In this document: piece by piece, positions 11,580 to 23,670 of the stretch
Layout of the letters: each line of letters begins with the position of its first letter
How positions within the stretch are numbered: position 1 is the stretch's first letter
Assembly (NCBI GenBank): GCA_023614405.1
Contig: CM042694.1
Coordinates: forward strand, 95,029,285-95,093,284
From: Avena insularis
Taxonomy: Eukaryota > Streptophyta > Magnoliopsida > Poales > Poaceae
Length of the DNA stretch: 64,000 bases
Direction: 5' to 3'
The notes under the pieces: model-generated
Databases searched by the model: none
What the model was told of the DNA's origin: nothing
What the model saw: the letters and a program-made list of their open reading frames with translations, nothing else
Position numbers and translations under genes: made by a program

Positions 11580-12043
11580 ACACCTACACACATGCCATAG
11601 ACAAGGAAAAGTGATAAAATTCTACCTAAACTACTAAATGTGAAAAGCTCATATGAAAGTAAATGAGAACTAGAAGTCATGCATATAAGGCATAGCTGTA
11701 GCTGAAAGAAACAAGATATGAGAGATAAATGGCTCATTTTATATGGCTATAAGAGGTGGTATTTCACAGCCATCAGGGAGCATGGGGTGCTGGTTTGGTT
11801 TCCTTCATTTTTTGGGATTGGTGGGCGTGGGAAATACTTTCTAATTGGGCGATGGCTGATTTGGACTAACCAGCCACTGATTGCTCCCTAGATACACCCC
11901 TTTTTAGGGATTTCTATTTTGTTGCCATTGGTTCCTTTGGTATACTTAGTTTCCCCAGGCGCAACGTTTCCTCACTTTTTCCCATGCACTTCTCTGAAAC
12001 TCTCTCAAAGATCTCAAACGGTATCTGTAGTCAGGTTGATCGT
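11580..12043. other. No recognisable gene
   Basis: Mixed low-copy-looking sequence. I see no ORF with family features, no TIR and no LTR. Confidence 0.4.
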
Positions 12044-12230
12044 TATGCTGACGTGTGGGGGGCGTCATGTGGGACCATGTGGGGCTGGTAGGTCGGGACC
12101 GCGTTATGCTAACATGTGGGTTCATGTCCTGTGGGACCGTGTGGGGTCAGTAGGTTGGGACCGTGTTATGCTGATGTGTGGGGCCATGCCATGTGGGACC
12201 GTGTGGGGGCGGTAGGATGGGCCCACGTTT
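12044..12230. repeat. Minisatellite, 3 copies of ~61 bp
   Basis: TATGCT(G/A)A begins units at 12044, 12105 and 12167. Each contains GTGGGACC(A/G)TGTGGGG and GGT(A/C)GG(A/T)(C/T)GGGACCG variants. Units differ by scattered substitutions. Confidence 0.8.
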
Positions 12231-12589
12231 GGTAGTGCGCACGAGTCGATTCTTTCTCTCTCGCCCAAATTGGCAGTTTTCTTTTTTTGACCGTTCATTG
12301 GTAGTTTTTAGAGCGCCTTTTTCCTCTCTCTCTCTCTCGCTAATTGTTATGTTTATTTTTTGCGCAACTTGGTAGCAAATATAGAGAAGCTTCTCTATCC
12401 AAGCATTTGTTCCTTTTGGCCCTTGTTTTTTCCCAATCTGGTAGCAAATCTAGAGAAGCAAATCTCACCAATAGCATACATACATTCAGAAAACAAAACA
12501 CATGTAGATAAGCAGTTAATATAGGATATATTAGGGATATATAGTAGGGTACTTAATGATGTTCAACACATTTGCTGCTCAGTAGCCAA

Positions 12590-13670
12590 CACAAAACATA
12601 TAAAAACTTTTTGATGCCCTGTCTCTTGATGTTGGGCACCTTGGGCTTGATCAGAGGCATGCGACCCTCTGCGGTGGCCACCTACTGGAGGTTGTGGAGG
12701 CGAATGTGGAGCACCTATTGCTTAGCAAAGAAGGCCTGGTCCTTCACGGTCTCATCGACATTGGGGTTGCAGGAGCTCACATCCTTGTCATGCGTCACGA
12801 GGCAGATGAAGTCGGTGGAGCCGAGTCTCCTTTTGTAGAAGGGGCAGTTATAGACGTCGCTAGCGAAGTAGTTGTCGTATTGGCCAGACTAGCCTCCTCA
12901 GCACCTGACGAGGCTTGGTGTGCCTGTCCTCGTCGTCACTGCTGATGTCGCTACTAAGCACATCTTGGAACGAATAGTAGCATGCATGATAATAAGGACA
13001 TGATTGAGATCCCTTGATTATTGGGATTGATTATTTGCATAAATTAACCAATTGAGATCCCATGATTATTTGCATAAATTAATCGAGTGGGTTAAATTCC
13101 CCAATCCCCAAATCTCAAACAAAATCAAATATTGATTCCAACTATAGATTGGCGCTAGCACAAATAAATTAGGATTGTAATGCAACCAGGAGGATTCATC
13201 GAAACACAAGAGGATTAGTAGTTGTAAGAAGATCTATGATCCAACGATTGAAATGTGAATAGCCAAACCCTAATAACACAAGATCTATCATCCAACGATG
13301 GGAATAGGAGAAGAACAAGGGAAGGGGAGAAACTCCTAGTTACCTCCAACCATGGGTCGATAATGTTGGTGTCGTAGGGTTTCTATAGCTAGACGTACTC
13401 CTCCTGGTCATAGGGGTCCCAATCGAGCAAGATCTACCCACGACCAGCGGGGCCCTCATCACTTGAGGCTACGTCAGAAGCGGGGACGGGGGCCTGGATG
13501 GGGACGACGGCTGCCTTCGATGCCTCGACGGGGGCCTAAACGGAGATGCGGGCCTCCTCGCCGGTTTTCTTCGAGGTTTGTAGAAGGTGATGGGCAGTGG
13601 AGATGGTTGTGTGAGTGAGCGAGTGAGTGAGAGTGGGGATGCAGAGAGGGATATGGGCTCTATAAAGGTG
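12590..13670 (-). pseudogene. Decayed two-exon plant gene, possible zf-XS-like zinc finger
   Basis: On the minus strand, exon 1 (about 13615-13344) reads as a coherent Ala/Pro/Glu-rich protein ending W-D-P-Y-D-Q-E-E-Y-V and N-I-I-D-P-W-L-E, followed by a GTAACT donor. Exon 2 (about 12965-12590) has an acidic S-S-D-I-S-S-D-D-E-D start, then after a one-base shift V-Y-N-C-P-F-Y-K-R-R-L and L-V-T-H-D-K-D-V-S-S-C, which resembles the C..C...H zinc-finger layout of XS-type zinc fingers (weak). A TATAGAG box lies near 13660. Stops at 13536-38, 13434-36, 13389-91, 13383-85, 12715-17 and 12682-84 are all TAG, where glutamine fits. It is clearly broken. It could be a dead host gene or a gene fragment carried by an unrecognised transposon. 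Confidence 0.5.
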
Positions 13671-14570
13671 AATGTAAGGGACATTTCTTTGCATCACCAT
13701 GCACAGTGTACACTACTGCACTGTGCACCATGTCACGTGTTCGTTACTGCACTATGTACCATGACATGCGTATGATACGTCACATTTTTCCTTGAGTTTA
13801 ACCCTGGCACGTTAGGTGTAATCAGTTATACCCTCGAGTACTAACACTGCAAATTTATCTGTACTCAATTTTACTCTCAAGTACTAACACTGCACATGCA
13901 ATATACTCAGTTTTACTCTCTAGTGGCTGGTCAACAGACAGTCAATGAATGGGATTTAGCTAGCTAATTGAGTCATTTTATAGAAAAAAATCAAAAAATA
14001 TCAAAACATAGTGGCACCTAATCATGGAGTCTTCTTATGTGACCTGCCACCTAGGAAACCATAAGAAACATTGAGAAATCAAGTTTTATCTTAAATCACC
14101 ACTTCTTAAATCACCTACTAGCCATGAAGGTGCATGGCTTTCGACTCAAACCCCTTCACAAAAACATAGTTTGTTTGAGTGAGACCATAATTGGCACACT
14201 CATGCATATTTGAATTGCAAATAATTTGATACATGACAAGATGGATTTCATTATATAAAACACACATTTTCCATTTTTTAAATTCATTTTTATTTTCTAT
14301 TTGAATCCCTTAGTCTGTTTTGTCCTTGGTTTTTAGATAGTACTCAGTTTTCCCTCTCTCTAAGTCACAAACTCTCACAAAAGCCCAAACTTATGCTCAC
14401 TTTGGCTTCTAGGCCTGATTGGCCGAGGCAATTGTCACGCAGATCGTGCCCACCAATCGTTGATTCTCTGTGATCTAATGGGCATGATAACCCCTCTCTC
14501 TTTGTGCCCCACCCCTCTATCTATGTGTAATAACGAGTTTTCCACCGATACTTTACCTCCATAAACAAAT
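13671..14570. other. Intergenic, small direct repeats
   Basis: A ~54-bp direct repeat around 13836-13925 (GAGTACTAACACTGCA / AAGTACTAACACTGCA, each followed by ACTCA(A/G)TTTTACTCTC). Otherwise AT-rich sequence without a supported gene. Confidence 0.45.
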
Positions 14571-14574
14571 GAAA

Positions 14575-15440
14575 GGAAAATGTTCAAAGGTGGATAATTT
14601 TCATATATGCATCTTTATGCATTACTTTTCAGTCTCTAAAAATGATAACTCTCAAGATTTACCTAGCACAACATTATCATGTCCTAAGTGTGAATTGAAA
14701 GTGTTCAAAGGCGTAAAATTTTGGTATATGCATGAGACAAAAAGATTTTAGTTTAGGGATCCCTTTATTTTATGCATTACTATTCACGCTAAAAAATGGT
14801 AAGTGTAATTTGAAAGTGTTCAAGAGTTGTATAATTTTGGTATATGCATTATACATAAATATTTTAGTTTAGAGATCCCTTTAGTTTATGCATTACTTTT
14901 CACTCTCTGAAAGTTAAAAAGTCTCAAGATTTTCTTAGGACACCATTATCATGTCCAAAGTTTAATTTGAAAGTTTTCAAGAGTTGTATAATTTTGGTAT
15001 ATGCATGATACATAAAGATTTTAAGTTAGGGATCCCTTTAGTTTATGCATTACTTTTCGCGCCCTAAAAATGGTAAGCTCTCACGATTTTCTTAGGACAA
15101 CATTATCATGTCCAAAGTGTAATTTGAAAGTTTTCAAGAGTTTTATAATTTTGGTATATGCATGAAACATAAATATTTTAGTTTATGCATTACTTTTCAT
15201 GCTCTAAAAATGGTAAACTCTCAAGATTTTCTTAGGATAATATTATCATGTCCAAAGTGTAATTCGAAAGTGTTCAAGAGTTGAATAATTTTGGTATATG
15301 CATGGACATAAAGATTTAATTGAATGCATTAATTTTCACACTCTAAAAATGATAAACTCTCTTTCACATAAAGAGTTGCATAATTTTTTAATTTGAAAGT
15401 TTTCAAGAGTTGTGTCATTTTCTTATTTTTTTATACTTCC
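14575..15440. repeat. Satellite-like tandem repeat, ~157-bp unit
   Basis: TTGGTATATGCAT recurs at 14721, 14837, 14994, 15151 and 15291, giving steps of 116, 157, 157 and 140. The full unit seems to be ~157 bp, and the 116 and 140 steps are units with internal deletions. Common words are TTATGCATTACTTTTC, CTCAAGATTTTCTTAGGA, ATTATCATGTCC and AAGTGTTCAAGAGTTG. A diverged first unit starts near 14575. AT-rich, non-coding. Confidence 0.82.
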
Positions 15441-16207
15441 ATCTTCCTAAATCTTAAAGTTTGACTTTCACCTCATAGATTCACTTGATTGCAATCGAGA
15501 CACTAAGTCGATAAACAAATTGAATTTAGGAATCCCTTGAATTTAAATGTACAATAATATTAAAGTTCAACTTTCACCTCATAGGAAAGGCTTGAAGCTC
15601 ATTTTCCTAGGCACCCAACGGTTTGAAATTCAGTACTAGCTAGACTAATGAACAACAAGTACACATAATCCCTAACTGAATTTGTAACAACTTCTAGCGA
15701 CTAATGAACAACAAGTACAATAATCCCATAGATATTATACAACAAAAAACCTAGCCATAAGATTTTCTTGCTTCTTCAAATCGATCAATTGCCTTAACTA
15801 TCTGTTAATTTTTTCAGTCCCCCTCCCCCTCAGTTTCACCAGTTCTGCATTGAGAATCATCAGAATGACTCATATGTGGGATGCATTATCCATAGCAAGC
15901 GCCCTGAATTGAGCTCCCGAGTTGCGCTAATTGATTCCTTGAATCGAATCATATCAATGTACAAATCGATCCACTGGAAATGCCCGAATTTCTTCAGGAT
16001 CTGAAAATGGAAACCTGAACCCTAAATCCCAAATTCCGAGGGAATAACAAGAAAATTGAAAGAAATCAGAATAATTTGGTGCGGCCATGACGAACGGGGG
16101 GCAAAGTGAAGCTAGACATCACTCGCCGGTCAGCGAAGGCCTGCCATCGCCAGAGAATAAGAAGAATGTGGTGCGGGAAAAGAAATGGGAGGCAACGGCA
16201 CGAGCAT
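15441..16207. other. Low-copy flank, possible host 5' gene fragment (minus strand)
   Basis: No intact ORF. The minus strand of 15850-16140 has the look of a plant first exon and intron: GTTCGTCATGGCC, T-rich tract, TTTAGGGTTCAGG. I cannot name it. Element C cuts it off at 16207. Confidence 0.25.
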
Positions 16208-17503
16208 TGATGGGTCTGAAATATAACCATCTACGTCCATATTTAAACTAGATATTATTCATATTTTTTAAGAAATATCTCTCTAAACCCTACCACTAAT
16301 GCCAAATGATCAAAGGGGTATGCAATCCTTTCTTGCTATTTTTTATGCACAGATAATGACGTTTGATGATGGGAATCAATACGTTAAAGTCAAAGATACG
16401 AGATTTCCAACAATCCAAAGAAACCAGGAGTCGTGAAGTGGAGACGGACGCTTTAACGACCAACTAAACGGTGGGAATAAAATTCCGGCCGTATAGTTTC
16501 GGTCGTATAGTTGCCATCGACATCTCTAGGTCAAACAGAACAACTTTCGTGAAGGGACCCCTATATAAAGAGGCCTTGGGCGATGAAAAAAGAGCTTGCC
16601 CAGCACCTCCCAGATCATCAGCCGCCTCCAAATCTCCATCCACAACACCGAAGAACCGTCGGAGGAATAGACTTAGATCTAATCTCCAAACCCTTATCCA
16701 CCACCATAGCCATATTCCACCACTTGTAATAGTATATCTCATCTTTGATTGGCGACATTGTAAGATTATTTGCTATCAATCTCATGATTTCCATTACAAT
16801 GTTTATGATCTTTGATCTCGTCTCTATGCGTGAGTAATTCTCCTTGGGCTAAGGTTTTCAGCCTAGCCATGTAGTTTTTGTGCATGTTATTTATCATGCT
16901 AGGATCATGTATTAGTTTTGACGACATGATGATTATTGTATCCTATTTTGCCTCAAACTAAGGACTTGTCAGGTACCCAAGACCCTGAGGATTGAGCCAG
17001 GTATAGGGAGTATGAGTAATGACTAATCTATAGGTTGGGAACCTCGGTGACAGAAGGGGTAGTATGGCTATATGTGAGGGATTTACTTGGGATTAACGGT
17101 GACATCACTATGCATATAATTAGTTCACTTTCTTCTATGGATGAGACTAGTAGGTTATTGCTATTATCGGTTGCGGAGGGAATAGAAATTATGGATACAC
17201 TGCCCACATATAATTTATCTTGCTCTAACAATTACATGCATACTTTATTTTTATCTTTTATTCCCATCAGATGTTTTGCATAGCTACAGGTGAAACCAAA
17301 TGCCCTAGGCCCTCTATCTCCATCATCGACAACAACAAAAGACACAAACTCTTGGTCTGCTAAAAACACAAAAGGAATTCTAAAACTCCTGAAGGTCCAT
17401 TAAAGTAACTTCACTATGCTTCTGCTTCCCGAGGATTCGATAAACCTAGGTCTACTGGGTAAAAAGAGCTATACTATATCCGTAATCCGGATCGAAGGTA
17501 TCA
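16208..17503 (+). repeat. 5' LTR of element C
   Basis: 1296 bp, TGATGGGTCTGAAATA to ...GAAGGTATCA. It carries the hairpin at about 16458-16515 (ACTA(A/T)AC..., TTCCGGCCGTATAG) and a TATATAAA box at 16562-16569, so the hairpin lies ~50 bp upstream of the core promoter. Confidence 0.88.
16562..16569 (+). promoter_or_regulatory. LTR TATA box, element C
   Basis: CCCTATATAAAGAGGCC. The partner LTR keeps it at 29148-29155. Confidence 0.7.
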
Positions 17504-17513
17504 ACCCTTTTTC

Positions 17514-17531
17514 TGGTGCCGTTGCCGGGGA
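17514..17531 (+). other. Primer-binding site of element C
   Basis: TGGTGCCGTTGCCGGGGA lies 10 bases after the LTR end. It is the same primer class as in element A. Confidence 0.8.
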
Positions 17532-17704
17532 AGCAATTGCTACCCTGGTGAGGTTAGTAGGAACCTTGCTAGTATTAATTCTTGTTTTTAATTTTTAGTT
17601 TGCTTTCAGTCTTTATTTGAAAAACCAAAAAAATAGTTAGCCTTTAAATTCTTACTTTTACTATTATAAGTCTCTGTTTAAAGAAAACCCAAAACATAGG
17701 AAAT

Positions 17705-19569
17705 ATGGCTGAAAATAAGCTTGGGGAGTTTGCAACTCCCAATAATGATTATTTGCGTACTCATATTACTCAGCTAGCAATTGTTGCTGATGACTATGAA
17801 ATTAAGCCCCATTATTTAAGTTTGGTTCAACAAAATCAATTTGGAGGCTCTACTATTGAGGACGCAGGTATGCACTTGAATACTTTCATTGAAATATGTG
17901 ATATGACGTGCATAAAAGATGTTGACCCTGATGCGGTCCAATTGCGCTTATTTCCTTTCTCTCTTAGAGGAAGATCAAAAGAATGGTTGTTATCTTTGCC
18001 TACAAATACTATTACATCATGGGTGGAGTGTACTTCTTTATTTATGACTAAATTTTTTCCTCCTGCAAAGAATATGCAAATAAGATCTAATATTACTAGT
18101 TTTAGACAGGAAGAGCGTGAGCCAATAGCGCTTGCATGGGAGAGGATGAAAGAATGCATGAGAAACTGTCCTAGTCATGGGATGGAAGATTGGTTAATTC
18201 TCCATTTATTTTATAATGCTCTTAATCATGTATCTAAGTTTATGCTTGATACTGCAGCTGGAGGAACATTTATGGGTAAACATACTACCGAAGCAAAGCA
18301 GCTGCTAGACAATATGCAAGACAACCATTTCCAATGGCATGTGGATAGAACAAACACGAACAAGGTCAACTACGTCTCACCACAAGAAAATGAAGAACTC
18401 AATGTAAGTTGGATGAGCTCATATTAGCCGTAAAAGGTAAGGAAACCCAGGTAAGATCTATCCCAGAAACAAATATTTAAGAAATAGACTTCATAGCTCG
18501 TAATGATTATAACCAGGCTTGGAAGAAGAATTACAATCCTAATTTTCAGAAACATTATTCTAGTCCTGCAGGTAACTCTAATAATAATATGGGAACTAGT
18601 AATGGTAGTCTCCAAGAAACACTTAAGTCTTTTATAGATTCAAAAAATAGCCAAAACAATATTCTTATTAAAATAACAGAGAACCATGATGTTATGCTTA
18701 GTAAATTATCTAACCAAGTTGTAAGTTTGAGGAATGATTTGCAGGCCCTCCAAGAAAGAATGAGGATTGTTGAGGCACATCTAGGTAAGATAACCGAGAG
18801 TCAATCTCTCATTCTAGCTAAATTTACAGGTAAAGCTGAGCCCAATCATGTTAAAGACCTCAAGATGATAAGAATCCAAAGGGAGGAGCCTGAAGAACTT
18901 GATTATAGTAATGCTCCTTCACCAAGTTACACCGTTGAAGATCTTGTAAAAAGGATCAATGTCGAGATTTTGGTAAGTGAAGGAAATGAGGAATCTATGT
19001 ACCAACACTATGTTAATCAAGTAGTAATAAAGGTACGTGAGCTTGAGGAAGAATATAAGCAAATTGCTGAAAAATTACCTGTGAAGCTTGATGATATATT
19101 TGAGCCTACTATTAAGATTAAGATTGGGAGCAATGAGATAGCTGAACTTTGTGATCTAGGTGCAAGCGTCTCAACAATTCCAAAAAGTCTTTTTAATAAG
19201 TTAAATATTGGCTCTTTTGAAATCACCGAGTTAAAATTACATCTTGCAGATTCTACCTACAAACAAGCTGTAGGAATTAAGGAGAATACTTTAGTATACA
19301 TTAAAGGTTATCCTGCTCTTATTGATTTTGTTATTGTTGACATGCCTAAAGATGGTACTGCTCCTATTATATTAGGCCATCTATTTTTAAGAACTATTAA
19401 GGCTTTGATTAATCTACATGAAGGGAACGTGAAGCTTCAATTGCCTTCGCGGGATCCTTTTGTTATTCATTTTCCCAAGAAGAAGAAAATCAAACATGAT
19501 GAAAAGGAGGCCATCACTTTGAAGGCCTACTATTTTGGAGTGGGTATTCCACTCATCTGGCCTAAGTGA
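17705..19569 (+). pseudogene. gag-pro: Element C gag-protease polyprotein, broken
   Basis: Residues 1-232 are a gypsy gag: start M-A-E-N-K-L-G-E-F, core L-F-P-F-S-L-R-G-R-S-K-E-W-L, then H-G-M-E-D-W-L-I-L-H-L-F-Y. A one-base shift near 18400 and a TAA at 18478-18480 break it, after which the frame continues as a coiled-coil-like region (18600-18830) and a retropepsin domain with catalytic C-D-L-G-A-S-V-S-T-I-P (about 19150-19180) and the flap/hydrophobic G-T-A-P-I-I-L-G-H-L-F-L. The aspartate is present and the usual D-T/S-G is D-L-G. After the stop at 19567-19569 there is no RT. The polyprotein was probably one frame originally. The lack of polymerase appears to be a family trait and not local damage, because the flanking modules follow at once. 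Confidence 0.85.
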
Positions 19570-19602
19570 GCAACATCAAGGTCAAGTTATTGACCATAAA
19601 AG

Positions 19603-19625
19603 AGCGCTTCATGGGAGGCAACCCA
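19603..19625 (+). promoter_or_regulatory. Conserved stem-loop downstream of gag-pro (element C)
   Basis: GCGCTTC followed by ATGGG-AGGCAA-CCCAT (six base pairs if the outer C-G is counted). It is the counterpart of the module at 1851-1880 in element A, with the same loop and position. Confidence 0.55.
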
Positions 19626-19867
19626 TGTGAAATAAAAGTTTGAGTTAAGTTTTTAAATTTTAGTTTAAGTTTATGTTTAATAAAGAGTGCTAGAAAGCTC
19701 GAATTGAGGAGAAGAAGTTCGGTAGTACTAAAAATCTTTTTTAATACATGCGGATGTTGGTCGACAATATTTACTGTCATTGTTCTGTCAAAAAAAGGTA
19801 TTTCACTAAGTTACAAGATAAGAAAGAATTCACAAAGAAATAGAATTTTGTTTATGTATACAGAAGG

Positions 19868-20232
19868 TTTAACGACCAACTATATGACGGAAATAAAAAT
19901 TCTGGCCATATAGTTCCGATCGTATAGATATTTTTGCCATCGATAATTTTTCTTTCATTAGTACTGACGGTTTAACGACCAACTATACGGCGGAAATAAA
20001 ACTTCCGGCTGTATAGTTCCGGTCGTATAGATATCGATGCTTTTGTACAATTTCTTTTCCAGATAGAGGGTTTAACGATCAACTATACAGCGGGAACACA
20101 TTGTTCCGGCCGTATAGTTCTGGCCCTATAGCTGCGCCGCCAGGTGGAAACCCTAAAAGTTTGGCAATAGGCCAACTATACAGCGGGAACATTATTCTGG
20201 CTGTATAGTTCTGTCCGTATAGTTGCGTCTGA
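19868..20232 (+). repeat. Hairpin-repeat array of element C (4 units, ~100 bp)
   Basis: Units start at AACGACCAAC 19871, AACGACC 19974, AACGATC 20074 and GCCAAC 20171. Each has ACTATAC(G/A)GCGG(G/A)A ... TTC(C/T)GGC(C/T)GTATAGT, able to form a ~14-16-bp stem, followed by a shorter GGTCGTATAG echo. The last unit, ending GTATAGTTGC, most resembles the single LTR copy (16458-16515). Confidence 0.8.
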
Positions 20233-20253
20233 CCACAAAAACACCACGAGAAG

Positions 20254-20814
20254 TGACATGGGTATGCCCAATAGGCACTCGACTACAGTCTACCTGGTGC
20301 GGCCCGGCAGAAGGCTCACCCGACGAATTGCTAAGGCCCATGACGCCTATGACGGTTCGACTGATATGAAGCCCATATGGACATCGAATCAAAGCGCGCA
20401 AGACAAGGAAATCTTAAGACTAGAGTTTGAATCTAACTTGTAACCAACTCGTATTGGTACCTGAGACCTAGCCTCCCCATATATAAAGGCTAGGAGGGTC
20501 CAACGAGGAGGGCGGTTCCCCCAATATATAGATCTATGATCTTCCACATCGCGACTCTCATAATCGATAATAGATCTAGACATACGTCAGATCCAATCTG
20601 CGCATCCACTGCCATCAGCGACATTGTAATCCTTCGGATCATCATCAATCAAGAGCAGACAAGCAGGAGTAGGGTCCTCTACGAGGCCTGAACCTGGGTA
20701 AACCTCATGTCACCTGTGTGCTTGTTTGCTAGCCGTACCGAGATCTTCAGCGCTCCTCTCTTCTCCAAAACCCAAGTCCATAACAATGGGCATTGATGAG
20801 TTAAACCCTCGTCA
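20254..20814 (+). repeat. 5' LTR of element D
   Basis: 561 bp, TGACATGGGTATGCCC to AACCCTCGTCA, with a CATATATAAAGG TATA box near 20477-20488. Confidence 0.9.
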
Positions 20815-23300
20815 ATTTGCGCTGTCTGTGGGAATTAGACGCGCTGATGTTGCGATCTTGACGGCCCCATCACCTGTGATCTACAATTTGTCGACTTCCG
20901 ACAAGAATATCTACTTCGGATCTCTCATCGTCAACAACGATCGCATCTGTATAAGCTCGCGAACTCTAGGAGTAATTTGGAGCCAATCGAACACGCGCGA
21001 TGACAGATCGGCTCCGTTCTGTTGATTGGACGATAGTGAGGTGCATGGTTCGGCCTTCACGTGTATCAGGCCACTTCAATGCAAGCAAAAAAACTGGCAC
21101 TACTCACGTGCAGGAAGAATCAGAACGGATCGCCATGGGAAAATCCAACTGAACGTCACATTGATCTTTATCTCTCTCAATTATGACTCTAGCAATCGAT
21201 TATTTTTGATTCTAATCAAATTACTTGTGCTTTGGTATACGTGGACCACACAATGAATCATGGAGATGGAGACGATTCATCCATCGGCAAGTTGATCTGC
21301 TCACGGCGTCCATCCATCGGCAAGTTCGATGTTTTCGTCAGCAAGGTCAAGCAACCGGCTAAGTCCAGATGGGACACGTTCCTACTGCAGGTCGAATCAA
21401 AGAAGCACACGGAGCAGAGCTATGCAATACGTGCGTCGGGTGATACGTATGGAAATACCAAAATCAAAATTGTACAGAGAGCGGAACGACATGATACATG
21501 GATCAGATTGGCAAAACAATCTCTCTCCAACTCAAACTTCTAATTATTGTACTATTTTCTATATACTATCTGGTCTACTAATAACTATTTTGAATGCGCA
21601 AGTGCAAGAACAACTTAGGTTGCAGCAGCGATCCGTGGAATGGCACCGTCCACAACGAGACATGGGGACAATTCATCAATTCTATTGGCAGCAAGCTGAC
21701 CTGAGGACCAACGACTTCGTCGTGCGACTCCGTCGGCATCAACTACATGTTCTCTACGCGACTCTGTCAATTGCGTCGATATTACGCCCGAGGGCTGCGC
21801 CAACTCGCTGCAGCGTCGATTCACATATGTCATCGGCTCCGCCCGCTACATCGATTTTACACTCGGGGTTCCACCGCCTCCTTCGCGAGACCTGCTGTTG
21901 CCTTCGGCTGTGGCACCTACTAAGGTTTTGGTTGCGGCAACCCGCTGCCGCCATCAGCTTCGGCGACCCGCTGCCGCGTAGACTCCGGTCCGCCGCATCG
22001 GCTCTCGAAAGTTGCCACGGCTATATCGACCGCATCTACACTACACTCAGGGGCTCCTTCGGCCCCAGCGACCCGCTGCGGTCTTTGGATACCGCGACTC
22101 GCGGGCTCCCTCAGCGTCGGTGACATGCAGCATCCTTCGGCTCTAGCGACTCGGGGGCTCCCTCCTCTACGGTGACCAGCCGCGTACTTTGACTCCGGCG
22201 ATCCGTTACGATCTTCGAATCAGGGGCTCCCTCGACTCCCATGACCGCGTGCCGCTACAATCTTCGACTCCGTCATGCAACCCGCTTCGGTCCTCGACTC
22301 CAGCGACTCGGGGGCTCCCTCAGCATTAGCGACCCAGCGACTCGCTACGGCCTTCGACTCCGGTGAGATATTGCCTCCTTCGGCAACGACAACTCGTCAT
22401 CACCACGCGACTCCAGTCCGCCGTGTAACCCGCTGCCACCTCGACTCTATTTACCATGGGACTCGCCGCCGCGTCGACTCCGTCCGTTGTGCGACTCCAC
22501 ATCCACCATTTCAGGAGTTAGCCTCGACCACGACCCGCCGGTCGCGTCGGCTCCCGCGATCCACCGGTCGCATTGGCTCACGCGACCCGTTCACCTCGTC
22601 GACAACCAATAAAGCTAAGTTTCCCTCTACTTAGAGCTGATTTTTTTTAACTCGCACTCGAAACACTCGGGGGTTGCGCCCTCTTCGAGTAACCTAATGT
22701 GCCATCGACTCCATGCACTCAAGCAATTCTTACGCGACAGCCCGAGTAGCTGATTCTGCCTGATTGTCGAAATCCTTGAACTCCGAGTACCTCGAAAAGG
22801 TACTGAGACTAAGGGTAATCAGGCTAACGAAAAGGCCTAGCATGCAGTGCAAAAGTGTGGACTCGATTGGTATCAGAATCTTACTTTACAAGTCGACATG
22901 CATATATTCTTTACAAGATACAAGTACTTCACAATTCTATATGTTTTCTGCAGCTTACAAGGATGTCGACTTCGTCGACCTATTCTATTAGGTCCTCCAA
23001 CAGGAGTCGACAAAACAACTGGCTACGTCATAAACTCAATACCCGAGTTGGGCCCCTCCTCGGATGGTCGCATTGCTTGATGCTACAAAGATGTGACACT
23101 GGACACGCACCCGACAGAAGACGCAACATCGATTCCATCTGCATCGTCGACTCACTCGGCTAATCGCCGCATGACTTTGACTACATCGTCGACTCTTGGC
23201 TCCTTATGCGTGAGACGCTAACTCGATGCACTTCTGGGTCAGTGGTTTCTCCTCGCGTGATTGTCGACTACGTCTACATGATACAATAATCGAGTCTCTA
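20815..23300 (+). other. Non-coding interior of element D with CTCGGGGGCTCC reiterations
   Basis: Between 21900 and 22640 the words CGACTCGGGGGCTCCCTC, CTTCGGC and CGACTCCG recur irregularly, giving long spurious frames in several phases. The composition is repeat-like and has no domain signature, so I do not call a gene. Confidence 0.55.
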
Positions 23301-23317
23301 CCCGAGTCTACGACTCC

Positions 23318-23670
23318 GCCAGACATTCGGGGGCTACTCCAAACTGGAGCACGGAGTGTGCATATACAAGATCTTCGAGTGGCACGCTCTGAATCCTCAC
23401 TCGAATCCACGATTCGACTAAGGAGTCGGGGGCTACTCCCATAGGGAGCGATGGCCACGCACCTGAAGAAATTTGTGAAGATATCCAAGCATTATGAAAA
23501 CCCTTCACTCAAATCTACAATTCGATTGTGGGCTTCGGGTTACTCCCATAGAGAGGGCTGAAAGCATATTCAACTAAAACAAGAAAAAGGCGAGAACATT
23601 CGCAAAATACTTATAGTCCCCACTCGAGTCTACGACTCGAATAGGCACTCGGGGGCTACTCCCATAGGGA
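23318..23670 (+). repeat. Reiterated polypurine-tract-like units in element D
   Basis: ATTCGGGGGCTACTCC (23325), AGTCGGGGGCTACTCCCATAG (23424), a decayed copy (23533) and CACTCGGGGGCTACTCCCAT (23647) are spaced ~99-112 bp apart, each preceded by a CTCGA.TC.ACGATTCGA word. The functional tract at 24276-24286 is a further copy abutting the 3' LTR. Confidence 0.7.

Noticed and set aside
14575..15440. CRISPR-like array
   Set aside because: Units are contiguous tandem repeats without unique spacers, in a plant genome.
21329..22123. 264-codon ORF inside element D
   Set aside because: It lies in a repeat-built GC-rich stretch that is open in several frames on both strands, with Arg/Pro/Ser bias and no domain.
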